Below are positions 37,567 to 49,500 of a DNA stretch of 64,000 nt, piece after piece. The notes beneath the pieces are model-generated. The model was not told the origin of the DNA and did not search any database. It saw nothing but the letters and a program-made list of their open reading frames with translations. The number at the start of each line of letters is the position of its first letter. Position 1 is the first letter of the stretch. The DNA lies in NCBI RefSeq assembly GCF_014898815.1, contig NW_026515416.1, positions 806,001 to 870,000 of the forward strand, given 5' to 3'. The DNA is from Panonychus citri. Taxonomy: Eukaryota; Arthropoda; Arachnida; Trombidiformes; Tetranychidae. Position numbers and translations under genes: made by a program.

Positions 37567-40500
37567 TTAAATTCGTTTGGTGTTAACGTTGATCAAATAT
37601 TTGCAACAATGGGTGAGAAATTGTTTCTCATGGTGATGTCCATTTGCCGAACCATTTGATCGAGATTCTCTTTCACCTAAATTAACTTCTCTCGTGTAAA
37701 TGTCCAAACCATATTGACCATCGTCCGAGAATTTACAGAAAAAGGTCACAATATCGTCTTGTACGTGAGTTGACACATATTTTAAAAGTTTCTTTTCTTC
37801 GACTCCGTTTTTATGAAGTGAGGCCATAAAATCGGTTAATGGTCGAGACATTCGAAATTGAATTTCCAAGGTTGGACCAGAGGCGAAGATTAATGCCTCT
37901 TGATGGGTTAAAGCGATCAGGCCAAAAAGTCGGGTCGCTTTCATGGGTCCCCATTCACCGGAGGCACAATCGGGCAGTGGTACCATTACTGTATCTAAAC
38001 GGGAACAGATTATCTTGAACTTGCAAACAGATTTAAATTTCATTGGTTCACCGGTAAGATATTCTCGAGGTGTTGTTGCATTGGCAAAAATGTCCATTAT
38101 AAATTGACCAAATGTCGGTGCATGGATCCGGAAGGAGACAATGTTATTTGAAACTGATTGCATCACATAGCGTTTGAGTGAACATCCTTCAAAAGTATCT
38201 GAACCTGCCGCTTCTGAGCCCGATTCACCACAGAATTTAAGATTATAATGGAAGATGAGAGAAGGGGACATTCGAGCTGGCATTCCAATTCTAACATTAC
38301 CCGCTCCAGAGGAATCGGTGTGTAATACTGCTTTGGTTTCTTTATCATCGGGAAAGTATAACTGGTAACGGAAAAAAAGTGACCTCACAAAGGGTAACTC
38401 TTCAAACTCAACCAAAGTTAACGGATGTTTCAAGAGCTGCCAATCATGTTGAAGTGGATAAAATTCATAGATGAACTCTCTTGGATCGGTGAGAAAGTAA
38501 TGGTCATCATATTCATATCGAAGAGAGTCCGATTTACCTCCTTTTGATACCGAACCAGGTCTTGGTACCTCTTTGGCATTAACTAAATGTCGAGCACCCC
38601 AATTACATTGAACAAAACGCCAACCACCGGCAACGTAAACGGCATTCCAAGAGTTACGGAATCGATTATCTTCAAATCGTATACCTGGTTGATAACCAGC
38701 TGATTTAGAGTATCCTTTGATGACTACACAATGAAGACCAGCGTAACTGTTGAATAATCAAATTATAAGTGAAAAAAAAAACAAAGATTTAGAACAAAAA
38801 TTCAATAAGAAAGGCAAGTAAACAGACAATGTATCAAATCTAAGCATCTGATTGATTGTTGTTTGTGGTAAAAGAGAGAGAGAGAGAGAAAACTTTGTTT
38901 ACAAAATGTAAATAACAGAAAGAAACTCAAATTGAGCCTTAAGGTAAACAAATGGGAATAACAAATAGTAAGTTGGTTTTAATGTTCTGTTGATAATCAG
39001 AATAAATTGTTGATGAAAGGTGATTAGTGACATTACCTGCAGAGTCTTTTGAATAGAACATGATAACTTTCAGTTCCATGTTTAATTCCTCTTAAAATGC
39101 CCATCGGCGTATCGGCATTTACATTATCGTCAAACTGCATTGTGTTCAAATTTTTAACGGTAATCCAACGGAATATGGCTCGAGCTTTCTCTATATCATT
39201 GTTACATGGACTAATCAATAATCGTACTAAATCGGTAAAAGTATGTTGATCTTCTCGGGCAACCTAATGACAAAAAAAAGAGAAGTACAATAAATTAAAC
39301 TGTCAAAACTTGAATTCGCTCGCTAATTATCAAGTTGTTGTTATTGAGAGCGGTGAGAATCACTTACATTTATGGCTACCTCATCAATATGAGTAAATAC
39401 TTTAGGATCGGTGTAAATCTCCGCCTTGGAAATGGATGGAGGGCATGGCGGTGGAGCTTGACTTGGGTAAATTGTTGGATTCATTTCTTCATTAATCAGT
39501 CTTCTTTCATCAATCGGATCAAGATTCTAGAGATAAATCAACATGGCAGAAGGAAAAAAAAGATACAAATATGATAAGGAAAGGAAAAGAATAGAATTAG
39601 TTGCCATGAATAACAATTTACTGATGAGAATTTTTCACCAAATTGGTTCTTTCAAACATTAATCTTCTTTGAACGTTACACTTTCTTAATTGTGTGACTG
39701 TTGATTCCCTTTAAACTTGAAATAGAAACTCATAGATATACAAATTAACATGTATTCCTATGATTAGTGTGAGTAAGACAAAAAGTAATCTTTCAAATCA
39801 TTAATTACTTTGTCTCCTTTTTAACCTCGTTGTTATTGTTACTTTTTTTTCTTCTTCTTTTCTTACCTGATGATATTCAACCAACTTCTCGTTAATCAAG
39901 CTCATCATCTCTTTGCTTTGTTTGTCAACCAATTCGGCAGTTGCTTGTCTCTCCTGTTCAAGAAGCTTTCGGGTCAATGATTCCTTTTTCCGGTCCAACT
40001 TGATGGTCATATTTTTTTCAAGATCTTGTTTCTCTCGTTGTAATTTAAGTGTCATCGCTTTCTCGTCATCCGTGGAAAATTTTCGACTCTTTTTCATTGA
40101 AATTTCATGTTGAAATCGTGAGGTTAACCTTTCCAATTCTATCTCCCATTCCTCTTGGATCTGTTGACTAATGGTAACTTCCTCTTCCGCTCTTTTCTTA
40201 GCAAATTGCCGATACAAAGCATCTTCTTCAGCTCGATGTCGCATCTCAAGTTTCCGTTGAGTCTCTTCATCCTACAGAGAGAAAGAGAAAAACAAACGAA
40301 GAAAAAAAAGTTAATCAAAACAATTAAAAAATAGAAAACAAAAAATAGAAAACAATTAAGCCAAAATTTTTGGCCCAAAATTGAAACAATTGAATGAATT
40401 TCATTCAATGAAATGAGTCAACGGATTAAAAGGGTTAACCAAATTTAAAATTTTCTCAAAAAACGAAAGGCGGTCAATTCAATTTTCTAATCGATAACAA

Positions 40501-43500
40501 TTAAGGTTAAATAACTTTAATTGTTTAATAGAAAACTTTTTTTTCTCAATCTAATTCAATTAACTATCTAATCAGATTAATCATTATCTTTAACCAAACC
40601 TTTTTAAATGATTGACAAATTAGTGCAAATTTAATCAACTTCAATTTAAACTTAACCCTTAACGAGTTGATGAATTTAAATTGCAACAATTAAAAGTTGT
40701 AAAAGTTTTCAATTTGTTTTAATTTTGTTTCTCTTTTTACTAATCATGTTCATATAATCAACTCATCCCTTCAATTAGATAATTTTTAATCTTAATCATT
40801 TATCATCTTGATGATAATAACTTGAATTACAATTTAAATGTTAACAATTTACTGATTGTTTCGTTTCTTAATCATGATAATGATGATGATGATTAGTATT
40901 GTAGTTGTAAATTGTTTTAAATCATCACCAATTTAAAGTCCAGTCAGATGAAATTAATGATAATCATCAATAAAGTGATTTAAGTTAATCGTCAACAAGA
41001 ATTAAAAAATTAAATTCAACAAAAAAGCCTCACCTTTGATTAAGAAAAGTTTTAAATTGTTGAACAAACAGTTAACTGATTAAATCATAAATCTAAATGA
41101 TGTTGTGTTACAATTAGTAAATCAAGAGGTAAGGCAACAATTTAAACATTGATTATCTTGATTTTATTCAACATCATCAATGAGCGATTTAAATTGTTGA
41201 CTAATTATTTTTTTTTACCAAAACAATTTAAACTTTAAGATGATTTAAAATTAGAGGAAATGAAACAATTTAAAGTGTAGGAGTGATTTGGTATCATCTT
41301 CATCTTAATTATAATCACAATTAAGATTAATTTCTGGTTGTTTTTCATGTTTTAATTTCTTAAAATAATGACGAAAACAAAATTCTGCAACAATTAAGTT
41401 GATTACCATTAGTTAATCATTTTCAATTAAACATTAAATCAGCTAATTTTGTATCAGATTAAAATCAAATGGTTTAAATTGCCCAAAATTTAAACCTCAA
41501 ATAAGTGGTTAGATTGATTTAGTTGTTTACTCTTGAATATAACTGAATTAACTTTAATTGTTGTTGTTTTGTCCTAATCACATACTCTGTTTAAGGTTAG
41601 ACAATTTAACAGTATTTCCGGATCATTAAACTTTTCACTTTAATTGTCATCAAAATCAATCAATCATCAAGATCATCAAATTTTCATGATCATTAAATTG
41701 TTATCCTTTCAATAATCAGTAATCATTTGTTAAATTGTTGATGATTAAATTGATCTTGATAAAAAGTTTCCTCAATGATACTTATTGATTAACATTTCCT
41801 TTAAGTAATCAAATTGTTTGATTATCATTTTATGATTTCATTGTCTCTCAATTTAATTTGATTATTCAATTGTAAATGGTTAATCAGTTAATCACTAAAT
41901 TTAAACTTCTTCCTCCATCTCTCTCAATACTAATTAACAATAATCATCAAAAGTGATCAGCAATTTAATAAATAATTACAAACAGAAAGTTATTTTTAAA
42001 CAGTGACAGTTAATTGTAATTAGGTTAATTGATAAATAAAATTTTCAAAATCAAATTAAAGATTCAGCACAAAAACTAATAACCCAGTCAACCCAATTTT
42101 CTCGCGTTTCCAAAAGTTGAGTGTGCATTAGATTTCCTTCAAAAAGACCTGCGTGATTTCATGAAATTTTTTGCATTCCAATTTATTCTACGCGAAAAGT
42201 TTAACGAGTATGATTTTCATGATTTAATTTAATTTTCGAGAACATGTACACGTATTGGAACATCAAATTGTTAATTTTCGCGATACAAAAATTGATTTAA
42301 ATTGGAATAATTCGAAATCATGTTAATAATAATCCAAATTGAAACTCGCGCTTTTTCGCGTTCGTGTCATGGAAACAAAAAAGAATTTTTTTAAATTCGC
42401 TTTTAAATTAGTATCTGGACGCGTCTTAATCAACATTTGTGATTAATTTGAATTATATTGTTTTTCATGGTAATTTTCTTGTTCGCTATCTAAATAATCA
42501 TCATTTTTGTTTAATTGTGAGCACGAATCGTGAAGGAAAGTGAAATATCGATAATTTGTCCATTTTTTCGTTAAAAGGTAAGTTTTAATTTCATGTACAC
42601 GTTCACGTCAAGCACCTTGTATTTAATGTCAACTCATTTCGCTTTCATTTTTTTTCTCTCAGATTACCTATCATCGTGATCATGGAAAGTCAACCTCTCG
42701 GAAAGAGAAAATCTGGCGCGATTAATCACCAGACTCACGAGATAAATTGTTTCAATTGTCATGACAAAGTCAAGGATGGTGTCTTTTACGTACATGAATG
42801 TTTCAGTATTTTCTGCTCCAAGTGTATCGTGAAAGATGAACATGTATGTATGAGCTGTGGAGAACCAGCCAGTAAATCTGACAGTGTGGAAATTCGTGTT
42901 ACTCCACCATGTAAATTTCATGAACAAGGATGTAATGGAAATGCAATTTTCAAATGTTCTTGTATACCTGATGGATTTCTCTGTAATTTACATTTACTCG
43001 AGATACATTCAAGAATTTTGACAACTCCTTGTACACCTTTACAACTGGTTCGTGGACATGAAAAATTAACACTCAAGCCGTGCGATGAATGTAAAAAGTT
43101 TAGAAGCGAATTCATCACTCACGAGAATAAGCACCTTTGCTATTACTGTAGCAAGAACTCGAACGTGATCATGAAAGTGGAAGAAAAAGCTTTGAAGTCG
43201 ATGATTGAAAAAGCTGAACGAGTTAAAAATATAATTCAATGTAAGATTTCAAAAGCTATTTCAGTCACAAATGATGTGTCCTCGATAATCGCGGAAGAAG
43301 ATGAAAAAATTAATCAAGTGGTCAAGAAAATAAGAGAAAATCATGATGCCTTCATCGAATTTCACATGAACATGAAAGACATGTATGATGAAGAACGTAA
43401 AATTGCTGAAAATGTAAGTAAATTTGTAATCTGTTTATTCATGAACATGAACATTAACATGATTTTTTTTTCTATTTCAGGCAATCACAAACTTAACATC

Positions 43501-46500
43501 TGAGACTGGTAACCTCATCGAGATTTTTCGTTCGTTAACAACCGAAAAAGTTAAGCTCTTGGATTTCAAATCCGTGGAAAATCTGTTTGACAGGTACATG
43601 GGAAGTTTACCTTCGTGGCCTGTAACTCGCCAAAAGTTCATGTTCACGGACGCTGAGGGTAAACCAATTGATGGCTATGGACAAAGAGTCATGATTACTT
43701 ATCCAGCTGAGTTTGGAGATTCAGATTCAACGGAAATTGATGATACAAATGTAGATGTTGAAGCTGTTGAAACAACTGTTGACAAAAACACGAAGACTCA
43801 TGAACCTGTACCTGTTAAGTCTAGAATCATCATGAATCTTGAAAGTACACGACCTTCTTCAAGAGCAACGGAAAGTTCGTGTTCATCAGAACCCGTAGCT
43901 TCAACAAGTAAACAACATGCTCAAGATCATGAACACGATCCGATTTCAAAGACATTTGATTTAACTCCTCATCCGAACCAAAATTTTGCACATTCCATTG
44001 TTACAAGAGTCATCAGCCCGTTTCATGTTTGTATGACTATTCCAGAGTTTACCGAAAAAAGAATTGAAATCATCGACTATATTGACAAGCACTCGGAGAT
44101 GTGGCAACCAGTTCTCCATCTTTATGTAGGCGCTAATGTAATTGTACAAGATCCTGGTATGAACACGAAACCATACAAGCGAGCGAAAGTTAAATACATT
44201 AATTACGAAGATGGATCTGTAAAAGTAAATTTACTTGATTATGGGTTCGACATCGTGAAAAAAGACATGGACATTGGATACTTGGTAGGTAAACACCCGA
44301 AAATGCCTACACAAGAATACGCATTTCGTGCAAAGCTGATTGGAATAAAGCCATTGTCTAACTTCTCCTTCCCGTCAACGGTCAAACGATGTGGAACAAG
44401 CTTCTTGAATTCATTGATCGAAAAACATGGAGCTCTCGTACATGTATCACGAATCGCTTGTGATCAAGAAAGTTTCATGTTTTGTCACATTAAAAGCAAA
44501 TTCGATGGACAAGAACACGATTGGTCTAATATGCTGTTAGAAAGAGGAATGGCAATTGAATACACGGCGAACAATGGTTGTTATCTTCCAGACAGAAATT
44601 ATTGTCATTTGTTTCATTCCGGAGCCTCTTGTCGTGGATCATGTTGGCGAGTACATGACTGTCCCTTCTGCTGGGAGCAACATTCATTGAAATATTGCAA
44701 GAAATTCGCGGACAAGGTAAATTCATGAACATGTTAAAAAATGAACAGAGCAACCATATTCAACATTTCAAGTTAGAATCAATATTCCATTAACATGTCA
44801 CGTACGTGAACACGTTGATTAAGAACAAAATTTTCTCAAATTCATTTTTCATTACAAAGTTTTTCAATCAAGCCATTTATCTTTTATTTTACTATTTTCA
44901 TTTTCATTCTTACAATCAAACATTATAATTACTATTCTGAATAAAATTTCATTTCAAGCATTTCAATTTCATGAACAAGAGTAAAATCAATTCATGTTAA
45001 TCTTAAACAAAGTTTGATGACAAAAAATTCATTGTTACTTTTGTACATGAAAAGTTTAGTTATATTATTATTAATTTTGAGGTACGTGAAATTCATTTCG
45101 TGTTCACTAAATTCATGAAAATTAATCTTTTTAACTGTAACAACTCGTGAATTTATTGCTCCATCACAATTGAAATCTATTCCCCATGGTTCGGCACTAG
45201 TATCAAGTACATTAACCTCGAAAAAAATTTCATTTCCTACTTTGAGTATCCGATTAATTTGTTGAACATGTTCTCGAACCTCAATAAGTGAATTTACTCG
45301 TACATGTTTCAGGTCATATTTCCTTGTTGTATACAGAATTTTTTCTATTCTCACATGTTCAGCCTCCTTGATATCTGCTTGTTGATGATTATTTGACTGT
45401 AAAAATTGAAGTAACTTCGGGTCCATGATTTCAATATCATGAAAAGATGAAAATTGATTCACGTTCTTGTTAACGAAAAATTTCTCAGCGTTTGGGGAAA
45501 GGTTATCATAACAAAAAGCATATTCTTGAATTTTCGAGTTCAAATCGATCATGTACAAGTTCATCAAAGCTTGTGATGCATCAGTATATTTTCGCACTTT
45601 CTTTTTGATTTTTCCCATTTCATTTTCAGAAACAAATGCGGAAATAACGTGAGCAGGTCCAAGTTTCGCGACCGATTGTGGAAGATGAAGCAAAATGTGG
45701 GAATTATATGTGAGAAATTCAGCACCATATAGTTTTTCTAAATTTGAAACAAAATCGTGCAAAAGATTATCAGCAATAGCTATCATCTCGTTCGTGATTG
45801 GTTGGCTTTGCAATAGCACGATTGCTTGTGACAATTGTCCGAGATGTGCAATGTACTTGTACGGCAAAATTTTATCTAAAACAGGAACGAAAAAGTAGAC
45901 TAAAAATGATGCGAACTCATTCGCCTTCCAGTCTTTATAATCGACGATTGAACGTGGAGGTCGTACATGTTCAGAAGTTACTTTTAAATTTCCAATACGT
46001 GAATCGATTAACCTCAACTTATCAGCCGAACCAATGTAAAATTGTTTCGTTTTCATGTCAGAATTGAACCAACCTCGTCTCATGATATCTTTCACGATTC
46101 CAAGATATACACTGTGCATCACGTCCACGCTTACACCCCAAACGATGTCAAATGACTCCAAGTAAATCAACGGACTTGTGTATTTGATATGTTCAGTTAT
46201 GCTGATATCAAGTTCGTGTCCTTGTGAATGAAGAAGATATTCTATTTTTGTTCGCGAAAGTTCAAGCTTAGTTGATTTTGATATGTTAGGATATTTCATC
46301 GATCCACCTTCATTATTCCCTGCAACCCGACACCATTCACAGCCGAAGCGTGAATTATATTGTTTTACTCCAAGTACATGAGCCCGCATAGGAGCATCAG
46401 CAATTAGTGCAATTAATTTTACTCGTGATCGCTTATTTATGTTCGTGAACTTGCAAGTCCAATTAATTTGTTCGTTCTCCACTTTTTTCAGCTCCTCAAC

Positions 46501-49500
46501 TAATGGATCCAAAATTGTCTTCGAAAGTTCGGGTTTCTTTTTCCCAACAAACAGGCATAACAGAATCGCAAATTTTCGTCTCATTTCCGAAGGTAACTCA
46601 TTGATCAGCACGTAAAAAGGGTAAACAGTCATCCGAGAACTTTTTGAACCAGGAACCTCGTCCGTGAATAGTGTGAGCGTAATTGTCTCACTTTGTTTGA
46701 CAGAACGAGCCAGAAATGAATCTCTTATGTCGTGTACATGATTATTGAAATCAACTTCTGGCTTGAAATACTTTGATATTGTAGGTAAAATATACAATAA
46801 CTGTTGCTTCAATCCAAGCATCATGAAGTAACTACATGAAGATGTTTTTGGCTTCCACGAACGTCCATCACAGTTTATTAATGCGAAATCTTTTGGAGCA
46901 CCAGAAAAAGGTCCGTGAGCGTGATTTCTTTTACAGATAAACCAATATTGTTTAGAAAGAATCATCGTCGATCTATTCCACAAAACTCTCGCGCTGGGTA
47001 ACTGTAAACATAAGTTAAACCTTTCAAGTAATGCTCCTAATGCACGTACACAACCTTCCGTTTGTTTCTTTGTCAAATTGTTGTCACTTATCATCTTGAG
47101 GAGCACGAAATCTACGAATTTATCCTCTGATAACTGTTCAAGCCGGTTAGTATAAGTTCCAGGTTCATGTTCATGTTCACTTTCACTTTCAGGTTCATGA
47201 TTTAATGAACTGTTCACGTTACTAACAGTTGATGCAGGCGAACTTTGTTGATTTAAATTATCAAAAAACTGATTTAAAAGTTGCTGACGATGTAAACGGA
47301 GTGCTCGATGGTTTGTACTTGCCGATATTCGTCTCATGATGCAAGAATAACATGGAAATCATAATTGAAAATCAAAACAAACCGTTACCATGGTGATTAT
47401 CAAAAGATACTTTTAACTTCCTTTTCCTCAAGTACATGTGCCTTATCTGATTTTCAGGTTAAAGTGTTTGTGTGTTTTAGTATTGCTTTTATCATTTGTG
47501 ATTTTGTTTTGATAATTTAATTTGTTTTATTTAATTCGTGAATTCATGAACCCGAAAGTAAAAAAAATCGCGAACCTCAAAGCAATGAAAACCAGGCAAT
47601 CCAAGAACACGAAACCTCCCATCTCACGTACAAGAAAACATAATGTGAAAAATAAAAAAGTTAATCCCATGCAACAATCTTTGGTTAGATTTATCGAAGA
47701 AAAAAGTGTAACATCGTCTGTTTCTTCCACACCATCAGCACCAAACAGCCTCTTGAACTTGTTTCCTGAACATGCAAAAGAAGGTTACATCTATGTGCTT
47801 GTTCTCGGAATAGATAAAGATTTACGCGATATTAAACCAATGCTGCTGCTTGTGAAAAGAGATGAAAATGTCGAGAAGCAAGAAAATGGTGATTCTGTCT
47901 ATATAAGATTCCGCGAATCTCATATTTGCTATATTGGTAAAATCGTCATGTCATCAGGTATTTTTGATTTAGCAAATCAATCGTGAACTCGATTTAATTT
48001 TCTTTCTTCATGTACAGAGAATCGAATTGCATTGGAAAAATCTCTTGCAAGTGTTAACGAGATGGTCGCGAAAACGGCAGCTAAAAGTGTTTATAAATGT
48101 GAAAAACTTATATCATCGATTACAAAGCCAGTTGTCACATTCAAACCCGAAAAGACAGATACTCGTTTCTTGTACTTGAATAGTTTACTTGGATGTGAAC
48201 TAGATGAACAAAAAAGTCAAGAAATTTCAGGTAATGAACTCAATAACCACGAACAGGAAAAGAAAAGCAACCCGTTTTCTGACATTGATGATGAGTTTCT
48301 AATGAATGAATTGACTCAAGAAAGTTCAGCTTCACATGAGCATGACAAACCAGAAGAGTACACGATAACATCGGATGAAGCTGAAACAGAAAACATTCAT
48401 GGAGCTAGAGAAAAGGTTAAAACGCGTCGTGTACATAACTTTTCTGATCCGATTCTTGTAGCAAAATTACGAGAAGAAAGAACTAAGCTGGACATGAATC
48501 TTGAAATGGAAATTTCAAGAGCAATGGATAAACTAAATGATATTATTCCAACTCTAGACGTAACCAATCAATTGACTCCTGTCGTGAAAAATATTTATAA
48601 TCTTTGCGTTGCCATGAACAAGAAACTTAACAACACGAACGAGGCTAAAAGCAAGGATTTTGGAATACCACTTGATGAGAAGATCAATGTTTCTAAGATA
48701 ATTGAAACAGTAAGTTAAACCTGAAACACGAACAATAGAAACACTAATTCTCATTCACGAACTCGTATAAAAATTCATAAATTATTCTAGAACCAATTGA
48801 ATATTTCTGGTAAAATTTTTCTGCCACTAAAGGACTGGGATAAAGTGATTAAGGCGACGAAACCTTCATTGGTCGTTTCACGAATCGTGAGAATGTGTAT
48901 TCCTTCCGAGTTGAAATTAAACTGTGAAATAAATGACAGACCAAATAAAAGCAATTTTATCTATCGTTTTGGCTCAGATAAACTCGAAGGTGACCAGCGG
49001 ATGAAAGATGGTCAAGAGAAACTAGATATTCTTATTCGTGAGTTACTTTTCACCTCGATTTCATGATATAAAATTATAATCAACGTACTTTCATGTTCAT
49101 TTCAGGTTATGCTCATCAAATTCAATACATGGACACAATGTCACTACAAAGTTATCGCGAAAGTATGGGTCAAATACAGAAAGCTCTATATGATTTCAAT
49201 CGGACACGAACTGAAAAGAAACGCGTACAAGAGCTCGATAAAGATGAAGTTCAAGCAATTGAACAACCTCAATCTGATGAACCCATGAACGCGATCAGTA
49301 TTTATTGAGTACTTTCACGGCTATTTAGCAATTAATTATCCATTTAAACTTTTCATATTCGTTATATTTCATAATCATTAGTAATCTATTTCGTTATTCT
49401 GTTTTCATTTCTAGATATCTATTTTCTCTAAATTCGATTTGCGTTTGTTTAATTTTATTTTTCATTTTGTTTTTTATTTACATGAATCTATTTTGATATA

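Noticed and set aside
42076..42085. A 3-bp target duplication at the transposon ends
   Set aside because: The three bases outside the inverted ends differ (TAA on the left, AAC on the right); only a 2-bp AA match is present.
42664..42927. Minus-strand open frame opposite the start of the Tudor gene
   Set aside because: Shadow of the RING/B-box coding exon on the other strand.
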